DNA of 64,000 nucleotides from Novosphingobium pentaromativorans US6-1 (GTDB taxonomy: Bacteria > Pseudomonadota > Alphaproteobacteria > Sphingomonadales > Sphingomonadaceae), in contig NZ_CP009291.1 in the NCBI RefSeq assembly GCF_000767465.1, forward strand, positions 3,142,501 through 3,206,500, written 5' to 3'. This document shows positions 17,067-26,211 of this stretch, one piece after another. Under the pieces are notes generated by a model, which was given only the letters and a program-made list of their open reading frames with translations, ran no database searches and had not been told where the DNA came from. A program made the translations under genes and the position numbers. The number at the start of each line of letters is the position of its first letter. Within the stretch, counting starts at the first letter, position 1.

Positions 17067-18416
17067 TCAGAATGCCTTGGTGAGCCCGAACTCTGTGCGC
17101 AGGCGCTTCTGGTCATAGAAGGCAATGGTGGAGTAGGTGCGGCTCCATGTGACTTTGACGGATGGGGCGAAGCCGGCAATGTTCCAGTCGCGCTTGTAGA
17201 TGCTGGCGCTGGCCTGCAGCGACCAGTCGCGGCGCGTCCTGCCGAAGACCCCGAGCCTCTCGTCGTTGATCTGTCGGCCGACCTCGATGCCCAGTTGCGG
17301 GCGCAGGCCCCAGCCGATCTCCTTGAGCACGCCGCCGCCAATCCTCGCGTTCCAGTTCGAATAGCCCGGCTCGTGAGCAATGCTGCGCCGGACAGTGGTA
17401 TAGGCGAAGCCTATCGCAGATAGTGATATCGCCCTGTTGGCGGAGAGGGTCGCCTCGATAGCCCAAGCATCCAGATCGCGGCGCCGGGCATAGTTGTCGC
17501 GGCGAAAGGCAAGGCTGGCATCAATACCCAACTTGCCGCCGATCACCTTGTCGTAATTGAGCCTGCCGCCAAGACTGGTGACGAGGTCCTTGCCTCCGTA
17601 CCAGCGCTGGAAAGCAGTGGCCGTGGCTCTGAGACGCCCGCCCGAAAGGCGAAACTCGGGGCCAGCCTCCCCGCCGACATAGATGTCGTCGAAGTCATGG
17701 TCCTTGTAGCGAAGGACACGGCCATAGGCGCCGAGATAGACCGGTACCTTGCTGAAGCGCCACAGACGCACCGATGCATCACCACCTGCGACCATGCCGA
17801 TCCCCGAACGCGCCCTCGCATTGTCGTCAAGCTTGAATGGCAAGCCGAAGATATCGACCTGCTCCTTGTTGGTGGCCGAGTTGATGTTGGTGTCCGGCGC
17901 GATCCCGATGTTGACATTGAAGCGCCAAGCCCGCCGCGCACGGATTGCTTCGCGGAAGCGGGCGATATTGGCAATCACCGTCTCGGGCGGGTGCTCGGCG
18001 ATGGCGAGGCGGAACTGGTAGTCGGCCTGCTCGTCCTTCTTTGCGAGAAAGAGGGTCCGGGCAAGTTCAAGCCTCACCCGAACCAGGCTGGGGTCGCCTT
18101 CGAGTATCTTGCGGAGCAATCGTTCAGCCTGCGGGTAATCCTTGCGCGCAAGTGCCAGCATTCCATCAAGAAAGGCGCGCTCGACGCCTCCCGCACCGTC
18201 CGCCGCCAGCCGGTCCAGCAAGACTTGCGCTTCCTCGTACCGGCCCGCGTCGATCAGTTTTCCGGCCAGCGCCAGCACATCGTCGGCAGAAAGGTGTTCG
18301 AGCCTGGTCTCCCGAAGTTCAGGACCGTTCGAATTGCCATCATGTGCGGCTGCCGACGTTGCCGGGGCCGCCAGTGTTGCCGCATAGACCAGAACCGGGC
18401 CAAACATACGGACCAT
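17067..18416 (-). CDS. Slam-family (DUF560) outer-membrane secretion protein, type XI secretion
   Basis: 449 residues from ATG 18416 (GAGGG ten bases upstream). A signal peptide, then TPR-like repeats (about 30-150): LIDAGRYEEAQVLLDRLA, LARKDYPQAERLLRKILEGD. The C-terminal ~290 residues form a beta-barrel: VNIGIAPDTNINSAT is a DUF560 hallmark, followed by alternating strands and an outer-membrane-type end (LRTEFGLTKAF, terminal Phe). Slam proteins flip lipoproteins of the TbpB type onto the cell surface. It is the last gene of an operon whose two preceding genes encode exactly such lipoproteins, 21 bp downstream of the nearer one. Confidence 0.87.
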   Translation of the reverse strand: MVRMFGPVLVYAATLAAPATSAAAHDGNSNGPELRETRLEHLSADDVLALAGKLIDAGRYEEAQVLLDRLAADGAGGVERAFLDGMLALARKDYPQAERLLRKILEGDPSLVRVRLELARTLFLAKKDEQADYQFRLAIAEHPPETVIANIARFREAIRARRAWRFNVNIGIAPDTNINSATNKEQVDIFGLPFKLDDNARARSGIGMVAGGDASVRLWRFSKVPVYLGAYGRVLRYKDHDFDDIYVGGEAGPEFRLSGGRLRATATAFQRWYGGKDLVTSLGGRLNYDKVIGGKLGIDASLAFRRDNYARRRDLDAWAIEATLSANRAISLSAIGFAYTTVRRSIAHEPGYSNWNARIGGGVLKEIGWGLRPQLGIEVGRQINDERLGVFGRTRRDWSLQASASIYKRDWNIAGFAPSVKVTWSRTYSTIAFYDQKRLRTEFGLTKAF

Positions 18417-18437
18417 GTCAATGGCCCTCAAAACCGC

Positions 18438-19598
18438 TCAAGGCTGTGTCGCGACGAAGGCCACGCCAATCATGTTGTAGTCGCGAGATCCCGGAATCGC
18501 CATCGTTCCGCCAATCTGATCGGCGTTGGGACCGAAGAAGGCTCCGACCAACTGGCCGTCCGGCGAAGCTGTCGCAAGCTCGGACCCAGACGCGAACATC
18601 CCTTCAGAAAATGAACCAGCAAGCCGTGATCCGCTCAGCGCAATATCGAAATCGCCGAGTTCGGAGATTGGTGCGTGTCCCGAAAGATCGTAGTGATAAG
18701 CTTCGACGTCATCGGAAAGGATATCGTATTCTACTGCGGCCGCAATTGATTGCGCTCCAAAGTCAGCAGTCATCGCTATGTCGAGATTGAAAGGGCCTGG
18801 GTTGCCGAAGTCCTTTATGCCTCCTGCTGTATTTATTGGCACAGTCGCTAAAATGTCGGTGGCAGACGCAACCCGGTAAGTGGCAGTGCCCAAAGTGGGA
18901 ATATCTCCTGGTGCCGTGCGATCTCCATAGACGTAAAGTAGGCTCCCACCCACCCAATCGCCGGTCCACAGCACTCCGTTTGCGTCAGTGACGGTATGGG
19001 GCCAGCTCCATTGGCCCAGCGAAACATAGCTTTGGCCGACAGATGTGGTGAACATCGCTTCGTCGAAAATATGGCTGTACAGGGAGGCGCTTCGTCCTTC
19101 GCCTTCGACACTGACGAGTACGCCGTCCTCACTAAACGTCGCTACGTATTCATGGCCGTAGGCTTCGTCGTCGACCTGGAAGTCGATCTGCCCATCTGGA
19201 TCATCAAACGACTTGGCGGATAGCTCGGGCACGGCGACAGGATCGAAAGTGAACGAGTAGGTGTTCGTCGTGCTGTCGACCGCAACCGTAAGCGAGCCAG
19301 GTGCGAGAAACGAAGGGGGGGTGTCTTCTTCGATTACCAGAGCGATCGTGTCGTAGCCTCCACTGGTCAGTGCGGGCGTAGGAGCAAGGGCATCGCCGAC
19401 GATCAATTCCTTAGCCGCCTGCGGATCGGCCGTGACCTCCCCTGACGAGGGCGCAATCGGACCGGGTGCGGAGCTAACGCTGGCCAAGCCGCCCCCGCCT
19501 CCGCAACCTGCGAGCACAAGGGACGAAGCCAGCAGCAATCCGCATGCGTGCAATTGCTGTCTGATGCTACGATGTGAAACTGGCGAAATCCTCGACAT
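18438..19598 (-). CDS. TbpB-like surface lipoprotein, predicted Slam substrate
   Basis: 386 residues from ATG 19598 with GGAG upstream. Lipoprotein signal SSLVLAGC followed by a glycine run (GGGGG). The mature protein is beta-rich with acidic loops. Near the C-terminus GAFFGPNADQIGGTM matches the last-barrel motif (G-x-F-x-GP-x-A-x-x-x-GG) of TbpB/HpuA-type proteins. Such proteins are anchored in the outer membrane, moved to the surface by Slam, and deliver ligand to a TonB-dependent receptor. Both partners are encoded beside it. Ligand unknown; the host-transferrin role of the named family is unlikely in a free-living sphingomonad. Confidence 0.82.
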   Translation of the reverse strand: MSRISPVSHRSIRQQLHACGLLLASSLVLAGCGGGGGLASVSSAPGPIAPSSGEVTADPQAAKELIVGDALAPTPALTSGGYDTIALVIEEDTPPSFLAPGSLTVAVDSTTNTYSFTFDPVAVPELSAKSFDDPDGQIDFQVDDEAYGHEYVATFSEDGVLVSVEGEGRSASLYSHIFDEAMFTTSVGQSYVSLGQWSWPHTVTDANGVLWTGDWVGGSLLYVYGDRTAPGDIPTLGTATYRVASATDILATVPINTAGGIKDFGNPGPFNLDIAMTADFGAQSIAAAVEYDILSDDVEAYHYDLSGHAPISELGDFDIALSGSRLAGSFSEGMFASGSELATASPDGQLVGAFFGPNADQIGGTMAIPGSRDYNMIGVAFVATQP

Positions 19599-19741
19599 CG
19601 CGGTGACTCCAATAGAACTGGATTGAACCACCTTCCCTGGTACCAAAGTTCTGAACGGAGGGGGGAGGGTGCGATGGATGGCGCTACCTTGCGATGGAAG
19701 AGCCATTCGTTCGATGAATGCAATCTGTGAGCGATTTGGAC

Positions 19742-20803
19742 CTATTGCTTGCCTACGAAGACGCCGGCGGCGCTCGGCCCAGGTGAAGACCCTGATGCCG
19801 GGTCATAGGGATAGGTGTTAACCTCGAAGCTGAATCCCGTTTCTTCCGCGCCTGGACCAAAGAACAATCCGTCGAACGAGCCGGAAACCGAATTGCCTTC
19901 CAGTGTTCCGGAGAGCGATCCCCAATAGGCGTTGTCATCGGCGCCATAGTCGTCGACGCCGCAGCTGATCGGACAGCCCATATCGCCGGTGCCGCTTAGA
20001 GTACCGATCTCGAAACCGGCTCCTGTCGCAAGCGCGGGATCGTTTGCGATACGCAGACCCTCTGTGCGCAGCGAAAGTTCGGTAGATACGGTCCATTCCC
20101 CGAAATCCGCGGTGAGCGTGCCGGTACTTCCGAGCAACCGGTAAGTTCCGTAATAACCGTCGACAATACCGTTATAGATCGCCGTTCCCGTGGCAGGCAG
20201 GTTCGCCTTCTCGGTCGATTGGCCAAACACGAATGAATATGCCGAGACATTGCGGGGCTCTTCAGGGGCGTGAGGGTCAACAGCCGTCCAAAGGCCGTAA
20301 CTCAGATATTGAAGTTGCAACCGGTCGTTACCCGGATCTTGTCTCAGCACTTCCAGGCTCTTCACTCCGGTACCGGCCTCCTTGCGATAATAGAGAAAAT
20401 TGCCGGGTTCGTCGGTTGGTTGTGCAGGGCCGACATTCGCCTCCGGGTCAAAGACCTCGGTAATATAGTTTCCTTCAACAGTGACAGTATAGGTGTTGGT
20501 TGCCTCCTCGACCTCGATTGCCAGGATATTTTCGGACAGATCGTATGGACCATCAGCTTTCAAGGTCTCAGTTCCATCAACCTGATATTTCCCAGAAATT
20601 TCGACGAATCCGACCGGGGTCCCGGTAAATGATGGTGTGGGAGGCGGAGCGGGTGTAGCTATCGGACCCGGTGTGGTATTGGCGCTGTTGACGCCGCCGT
20701 CACCGCCGCAGCCAGCGAGGGCCAGTCCAAGAATGCCAAGGACACTGCCCACCCGCAAGCATCGGCGAATGTCGCTCGCGCGAGGAAGGAAATCTTCCAT
20801 CAT
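19742..20803 (-). CDS. Second TbpB-like surface lipoprotein
   Basis: 353 residues from ATG 20803 with AAGGAGG eight bases upstream. Lipobox LALAGC and glycine-rich start, then a proline/threonine linker (IATPAPPPTPSF). Beta-rich body; LFFGPGAEETGFSFEV near the C-terminus is the TbpB-type barrel motif. It shares the plan but little sequence with the first lipoprotein, so the pair is either an old duplication or two co-receptors. GCPISCGVDDYGADDNAYWG holds two cysteines that could form a disulfide. It lies between the TonB receptor and the first lipoprotein on the same strand. Confidence 0.8.
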   Translation of the reverse strand: MMEDFLPRASDIRRCLRVGSVLGILGLALAGCGGDGGVNSANTTPGPIATPAPPPTPSFTGTPVGFVEISGKYQVDGTETLKADGPYDLSENILAIEVEEATNTYTVTVEGNYITEVFDPEANVGPAQPTDEPGNFLYYRKEAGTGVKSLEVLRQDPGNDRLQLQYLSYGLWTAVDPHAPEEPRNVSAYSFVFGQSTEKANLPATGTAIYNGIVDGYYGTYRLLGSTGTLTADFGEWTVSTELSLRTEGLRIANDPALATGAGFEIGTLSGTGDMGCPISCGVDDYGADDNAYWGSLSGTLEGNSVSGSFDGLFFGPGAEETGFSFEVNTYPYDPASGSSPGPSAAGVFVGKQ

Positions 20804-20949
20804 GACCTGGGCCTCCTTGCCGCCGGAGTCTTCCTCCTGCCTGCCTCGATAGACCCTCGGCCGGCATCATGGCGGGCAATGCGACAGGCTCGCCCATAGG
20901 ACGACGAACGGCTTCTTGTGACGATGAACGGGGTGCGCGGGGAGCGCGG

Positions 20950-23268
20950 TCAGATCGAATATCTGATCCTTAAATACCAGCTCCGGCCATCCGCATAGTA
21001 GCGTCCGGCGAATTCGGGGATCGATCCGAAAAAGCCGGAATAGTAATAAGTCTTGTCGAACAGGTTGTGCGCGCCCGCGGTGACCCGGTACTTGCCCGAT
21101 GCGACCGTCCAGGTCAGGCTGGCGTCGGTTACGGAATAAGCTCGGATGACCTCGGAATCGAAGTTGTTGATGCCCAGGGCATGAAAGTGCTTACCCACGG
21201 CGCGGATCGAGCCTTCTGCGGTTAGTTTCTGGTCGTCCGGCAACGCGAGGACGTAAATCGCTCCAGCACTGATCGTGTATTTGGGCGTCATCACTGGCTG
21301 AGCATCATATCCCGGCGCATATCCGGTGGGATCGGGCGAAAATATCGGGTGATTGGCAGAGGCCTTGCGATAATGCGCTTCGAGCAAGCCGATATTGGCG
21401 AACAGCTGGAACTGCTCGATCGGTGCAAAGGTCAGTTCCGCCTCGAGTCCTTTGGACCGAATATTCGAAGAAGCTACGAGGTCGGGCGAGATGAGATCGG
21501 TGCGACCGGTGTTGTAGCTGGTGAAGGCAGTTATGTTCGTTCGCAAACGATGTTCGAACCAGTCGGCCTTGACCCCCAGTTCCCATGTCGTGGCGAGTTC
21601 GGGGGCCAGCCAGTGCTGCGCCGTGGTAGCAATGCTGGAACGCGCACCCTCTACGTTTCCGACCTTGTACCCCTTCGCGAAGCTTGCGTAGACGAGCAAA
21701 TCATCAAGCGGCCGCCAATCGATGCCGACACGCGGGGTAAACCGGTTCCAGGCCTTGCTCGTATGGACCGGAAAACCGGGATAATCGCTGGCATAGTCTT
21801 CGAATAATGTCTCGAAGGACAGGCGCTTGCGATCCCATGTCTGGCGGCCGCCGACTGAAAGGGTCAGCCGTTCGTCCAAATGCCAGTCGAGGTTGGCAAA
21901 GAGCGCCCAGCTGTTCGTCGTCTGGTCGATGTCGTTGTAAGATCCGCCAAAGGACTGCGTCTGGCCCGGCATCACGAAAGGCGAAAGATTGGCCGGTATT
22001 CCATTGGTCGCGCCATATTCGGATTCGATCCAGCGGTTGTGAAAGAAATAGGCGCCAATGGTGTAATCGACCTGTGAACTGAATTCGCCGGTAAGCTGAA
22101 ACTCCTGTGTGAACTGGCGAACTTTCTCATGCGAATCCACGTTGCCGTAGAGCGTCACACCAAAAAGGGTCGATGGAAGCCCCCGTCCGCCAAGCTGGCT
22201 GACAAAGCGGTCCTTGTAACCGCGCCAGGCCGTAATCGAACGAAACCGTCCGATATCTGAATCCAGTGTCGCCTTGAACACCACGCCGCCGCCCGTCTGA
22301 CGGGAAGCACCGCCGATGGTCAGCGGCTCGAGTGCTGCCCGGTTCGGACCATAGAGCGGGACGAATTTCACCGTGCCGCGCTTTGAGAGAAGCTGCGCCA
22401 GATCGGTCTGGCCATCGGGATCGGCAGGGACGATGGGCGTAACGATGTTCATCCCGTTGCCCTGCCGGTTGATGTCACCGCTCAGTTCCAGCTCCAGCTG
22501 GTCGGATGGCCTCAAAAGCGTCGCGACACGCGCGCCGTAATGTTCGCGGCGCCCCAGTTCGTCATCGAGTGGCTGATTGGCGAAGTCGACACGCGTAAGA
22601 TAGCCGTCATTTGCGGTGCGAAAAGTGTCGAGTTTGATCGCGCCCATGCCATTGCCGACCGGCAGGTTTATCCCGGCCTTCAGGTCGATACGGCTACGGT
22701 TGCCAATGACCGCCTCGGCATAGCCATGGACGGATTCGACATCGGGTTGGCGAGGCACGAACTTGATCGCGCCGCTCGTCGAATTGCGGCCATAAAGCGT
22801 GCCCTGCGGTCCGCGCAAAACTTCGACGCGATCGAAATCGAGCATGTCGACCCATGCCCCGGAAGTCGACTGGACATAAACATCGTCGATGAAGACGGCG
22901 ACACCGTTCTCCGTGTTCCAGTTATGATCGCCCTGGCCAACACCGCGGATGAAGAAAGCCGGCGCGTTGAACGCCACCGCGTTCATCGGAGTCAGGAGAT
23001 TCGGTACGATAGCGGTCAAATCCGCCGCGTTTTTTATGTCGTGGCGCGCGATCTGGGCGCTGCCGACCACAGACACTGCGGCAGGCACCTGTTGCAGGAC
23101 TTCGTCACGCTTGCGGGCAGTTACGATGATATCGCCGAGCCCGGACGATGTTGCCGGCTCTTCGGCCTGGGCCAGCTCGGGGATGCCAAGCAGAAGCAAC
23201 AGAGTTACCGCCGCTGGCCCCTGGCCGCAGCGGCGACGCCGCGCACCCTGGTCAGTTCCGCATCGCAT
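20950..23268 (-). CDS. TonB-dependent outer-membrane receptor
   Basis: 772 residues from ATG 23268, with GAGAGGGG just upstream; an ATG at 23325 would give an unusually long leader. Signal peptide LLLLLGIPELAQA. Plug domain begins DIIVTARKRDEVLQQVPAAV and continues with IRGVGQGDHNWNTENGVAVF and VEVLRGPQGTLYGRNSTSGA, typical of sphingomonad receptors. The barrel ends FAGRYYADGRSWYLRIRYSI. It would import a ligand across the outer membrane using TonB energy. First gene of the receptor-lipoprotein-lipoprotein-Slam run. Ligand not predictable from sequence. Confidence 0.92.
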   Translation of the reverse strand: MRCGTDQGARRRRCGQGPAAVTLLLLLGIPELAQAEEPATSSGLGDIIVTARKRDEVLQQVPAAVSVVGSAQIARHDIKNAADLTAIVPNLLTPMNAVAFNAPAFFIRGVGQGDHNWNTENGVAVFIDDVYVQSTSGAWVDMLDFDRVEVLRGPQGTLYGRNSTSGAIKFVPRQPDVESVHGYAEAVIGNRSRIDLKAGINLPVGNGMGAIKLDTFRTANDGYLTRVDFANQPLDDELGRREHYGARVATLLRPSDQLELELSGDINRQGNGMNIVTPIVPADPDGQTDLAQLLSKRGTVKFVPLYGPNRAALEPLTIGGASRQTGGGVVFKATLDSDIGRFRSITAWRGYKDRFVSQLGGRGLPSTLFGVTLYGNVDSHEKVRQFTQEFQLTGEFSSQVDYTIGAYFFHNRWIESEYGATNGIPANLSPFVMPGQTQSFGGSYNDIDQTTNSWALFANLDWHLDERLTLSVGGRQTWDRKRLSFETLFEDYASDYPGFPVHTSKAWNRFTPRVGIDWRPLDDLLVYASFAKGYKVGNVEGARSSIATTAQHWLAPELATTWELGVKADWFEHRLRTNITAFTSYNTGRTDLISPDLVASSNIRSKGLEAELTFAPIEQFQLFANIGLLEAHYRKASANHPIFSPDPTGYAPGYDAQPVMTPKYTISAGAIYVLALPDDQKLTAEGSIRAVGKHFHALGINNFDSEVIRAYSVTDASLTWTVASGKYRVTAGAHNLFDKTYYYSGFFGSIPEFAGRYYADGRSWYLRIRYSI

Positions 23269-23588
23269 CGCCCCTCTCCCACACCGAAGCCATGTACGCG
23301 AACGATGTACCGGCGAACGGCGCATCGCGGCATTCGTGCATTAGCATCTTACGCCATTACTAATCCCAACAAAGTGACAAGTGGCCGTATTTCGATACTG
23401 AACACAGGCCAGGGCGGATAAAGGCCGCAAATCGCGGAAATTTGCGCCAAAGGCAGCCATCTGGCGCTCTTGTCAAAGCCGAAATCAAGGCGCAGACTTT
23501 GCGTCATAGTCCCGCCGATCCGCGGGGTTTGCTGGATCGTTCTCCAGCGAGGAAAGGCGCAGGAAGCGGGCCGAAGAGGACAGCGACC
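23269..23588. promoter_or_regulatory. Divergent control region between receptor and LytS/LytTR operons
   Basis: 320 bases between divergent starts. An inverted pair CGCAAAT (23426-23432) and ATTTGCG (23440-23446) spaced by seven bases sits in the middle and is a candidate operator. Direct repeats of the LytTR type were not clearly found by eye. Control of both operons by the LytTR regulator is an inference. Confidence 0.4.
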
Positions 23589-24686
23589 ATGGCAGTGTAT
23601 CACGGGCGCGCAGATCTCTCCCGTCATTCCGCCGTCCGGTTCTTTCGGCACCGGGTGCCGATCAATCTGACGGGTGCTGTAATCGTCGCGTCTGTCATGT
23701 CGACGCAGTTCCTTGCGCAACCGTTTATCTGGAAATATTTTGCCAACGACGAAATCTTCGCTGGCTGGATTCTGATATTTCGAGACCGGCTTTTCGTAGC
23801 TATCGGCATCGCTTTTGCCCTGAGCGCTGCCGAGGCGTTCGCGTGGCGGAAATCCAATCCCAGCCTGCTCATTGCGTTTGCCGCCATTGTCTGCGGCGCA
23901 TTCGTTTCCGAGATGCTGCTAATCGAGATCGACCCGCAAGGCGACCGCAATGAATTGCCTGCCGTAATCGGACGCACCATCCGCTGGGCCATCGCGGCTG
24001 GTGCGGGTTGTGCCATCCTCTACCTTTGGCGTCAGAGCGAATCCATCGCCGCTCTCAATCACGAGACGGAGATTGGTCGAGTCAAGGCCGAGCGTCTATT
24101 TGCCCGCTTGAGAATGGATGCCTTGCAGCGCCAGATAGAGCCGCATTTCCTGTTCAACACGTTTGCCACGATTCGAAGGCTACAAAGGTCGCAACCCGAA
24201 AAAGGCAGGATGCTTCTATCGCGCTTCATCGAATTCCTGCGCGGCAGTCTGGACCGGAGATCCGGAATATCGACGTTGCTCGGCGACGAAATCCTGATCG
24301 GGTCCGCCTATCTGGACGTCTGTTCCATCCGCATGGGAGGGCTGCTCCGCTGGTCAATTGACGTGCCAACGGCTCTGCATGATGTCGATTTTCCCCGTTA
24401 CGGTCTCGCCACTTTGCTGGAAAATGCCATCAAGCACGGAATCGCGCCATCGCCAGATGGCGGTGTCATTGCGGTATCCGGCAGGGTTGAGGGAGGCCTG
24501 CTCGGAGTCACTGTTTCCGATACGGGAGTGGGGTTCTCGATGGATCATGGCGCAGGTCAAGGATTGGCTAATATCCGTGAACAACTGGCCTTGCGCTACG
24601 GTTCGTCCGCGTCGCTCTCGCTGACCGCCAACCGGCCCAATGGAGTTCGTGCCACGATCCGTCTTCCCGTGGGGCAGCTGGAGTGA
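23589..24686 (+). CDS. LytS-type sensor histidine kinase
   Basis: 365 residues from ATG 23589 with GAGGA upstream. Four N-terminal membrane helices (about residues 20-150, for example LLIAFAAIVCGAFVSEMLLI). The His-kinase core follows: QIEPHFLFNTFATIRRLQRS with the phosphoacceptor His near residue 186, then LLENAIKHGIAP (N box) and VSDTGVGFSM and GQGLANIREQLALRYG (G boxes). All ATP and phosphotransfer motifs are intact. It should phosphorylate the LytTR regulator encoded three genes later. Its stop overlaps the next start (GTGA), so the two are translationally coupled. Confidence 0.9.
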   Translation: MAVYHGRADLSRHSAVRFFRHRVPINLTGAVIVASVMSTQFLAQPFIWKYFANDEIFAGWILIFRDRLFVAIGIAFALSAAEAFAWRKSNPSLLIAFAAIVCGAFVSEMLLIEIDPQGDRNELPAVIGRTIRWAIAAGAGCAILYLWRQSESIAALNHETEIGRVKAERLFARLRMDALQRQIEPHFLFNTFATIRRLQRSQPEKGRMLLSRFIEFLRGSLDRRSGISTLLGDEILIGSAYLDVCSIRMGGLLRWSIDVPTALHDVDFPRYGLATLLENAIKHGIAPSPDGGVIAVSGRVEGGLLGVTVSDTGVGFSMDHGAGQGLANIREQLALRYGSSASLSLTANRPNGVRATIRLPVGQLE

Positions 24687-25822
24687 CCCTCCAACCCTCC
24701 CTTGCGGCCGCCAAGCGATCCCAGGCCCACTTCGGCTATTCCAGGGCTGCGTTGAGCGGATTGCTCTGGGCCACGGTCGTGACGACGAGCGAGAGCCTCA
24801 CTCAACCAACAAGAACCCTTGAACCTGTCGAATTCGCGCAGCTGTTTTCCCAGGTCGGCGTGTCATACGCGCTTGGCGGAATTCTGATTTCGATACTGAC
24901 AGTCGAGATCGAGGCCCGGTTTCACAGCTGGAAGGGCTGGTTTGCGGCGGCGCTGACAATCCTGTCGGCGACCGCGCTGCATCTGGCAGTCACGCGGCTG
25001 GCATTCCGGCTGATGCCCCAAACCGGCATCGGTGCCATGCTCACCTTTGTCCCTGAGTTCTCGCAGCAGGCCGCATTCGCGCTTTGGGTCTTCGTCGTTT
25101 ACGGCGGAGCCTATATCGGCGCTCTCTTTCTGTTTCTGCGATCGATAAGGCGGCATACGCAGTCGCGAGACCTAGAACGTGCGCGATTGGCAACTGATGC
25201 GCGCATCAATCGAGCGATCGCCGATGACCGAAGCCGCCTGATCCAGCCGGAGCTGCTGCTCGCCTCGATGGCCGAGCTTTCGCGTCGCTACGTCGAAGAC
25301 CCAAATCGCGCGGAATGGCTGCTCGACAAGTTGGTCAGGTTCCTGCGTTCGGTCCAGTCCGCCATGCCGAAGCGTACTTCCAGCCTCGCTGCCGCACTTG
25401 ACCTGATTGCCAATCATGCAGACCTATGCCGCGCCCTTGAACGTCCATGTTGCGCGCTTGAACTGCAACCGGGAATCGAAACCGCCACAATCCCGTTCCC
25501 GCCGCTTGTTCTTACTTCACTGCTGGATGCGTTCACGAGCTTCATGCCCGCAGGCGAGCAATTTAGGCTGCGCGTGGGGCGCCAGCAACGCGAGACGCAA
25601 ATCCTGATCGATGGTGACGGGTGCAACTGGGGACAGGTATTTCCCGACACGATCGAGCGCCGGGCGCGTGCGGCACTTCATGCCATGGGTGGACGGTTGT
25701 CATGGCTGCGGGAACCGCCGTCGGAATGCTCGACCGAACCGCCGTTCGTTTGTCTGCAGATTTTGTTGCCGTCTGAGCACTCGTCACATTGGCAGGACGC
25801 AGTAGGGGAGATCCAACGATGA
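24683..25822 (+). CDS. Degenerate LytS-like pseudo-kinase
   Basis: 379 residues from GTG 24683, overlapping the kinase stop. Same plan as the preceding kinase: several membrane helices (FAAALTILSATALHLAVTRL, FALWVFVVYGGAYIGALFLF), then a region aligning with the His-kinase box. Here the motif reads LIQPELLLASMAELSRR, with Glu where the kinase has His and no N partner. No N box or GxG boxes can be seen in the C-terminal part. I infer it cannot phosphorylate and acts as a dimer partner or sensor for the true kinase. It ends ATGA-coupled to the cupin gene. Confidence 0.72.
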   Translation: MTLQPSLAAAKRSQAHFGYSRAALSGLLWATVVTTSESLTQPTRTLEPVEFAQLFSQVGVSYALGGILISILTVEIEARFHSWKGWFAAALTILSATALHLAVTRLAFRLMPQTGIGAMLTFVPEFSQQAAFALWVFVVYGGAYIGALFLFLRSIRRHTQSRDLERARLATDARINRAIADDRSRLIQPELLLASMAELSRRYVEDPNRAEWLLDKLVRFLRSVQSAMPKRTSSLAAALDLIANHADLCRALERPCCALELQPGIETATIPFPPLVLTSLLDAFTSFMPAGEQFRLRVGRQQRETQILIDGDGCNWGQVFPDTIERRARAALHAMGGRLSWLREPPSECSTEPPFVCLQILLPSEHSSHWQDAVGEIQR

Positions 25823-26211
25823 CCAATTTTCCGAGAATGAGAAGCTTGCGGATATTCGCGGTGGCAGCAATTGCCACCTTTTCGCTTGCCCTATCCGCGC
25901 AAGACGCGACGAAGGTGCAGCCACGCAGTTATCAAGTTGTTTTCGAGAACGACGAGGTTCGCGTGATCCGTTACGCCGCGCTGCCTGGCATGGGGGTATG
26001 CGGAACCGGCGTGCACTCCCATCCACGCCACCTCACGATCCTGCTAACCCCGGCACGGGTTCGCGTCACAGAGAATGGAAAGACCTTTGTGGCTGTGAAC
26101 AAGGAAGGCGACGTCTTCTGGAGCGAGGCGGGCAGACATGAAACCGAGAATATATCCGGCAGGGGTGTTCGCTCGCTGATCGTCGAATTCAAGCGGCCGC
26201 GGAAATCATGA
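25819..26211 (+). CDS. Secreted small cupin-like protein
   Basis: 130 residues from ATG 25819, with AGGGGAG upstream and ATGA overlap with the preceding stop. Signal peptide (FAVAAIATFSLALSAQ). The mature part looks like a single cupin: ENDEVRVIRYAALPG, then GVHSHPRHLTILLTPARVRV (metal-binding His pair) and GDVFWSEAGRHETENIS (late His). A periplasmic small-molecule or metal binder; possibly the ligand-sensing part of the signalling operon it is embedded in. Its last codons overlap the response regulator start. Confidence 0.75.
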   Translation: MTNFPRMRSLRIFAVAAIATFSLALSAQDATKVQPRSYQVVFENDEVRVIRYAALPGMGVCGTGVHSHPRHLTILLTPARVRVTENGKTFVAVNKEGDVFWSEAGRHETENISGRGVRSLIVEFKRPRKS

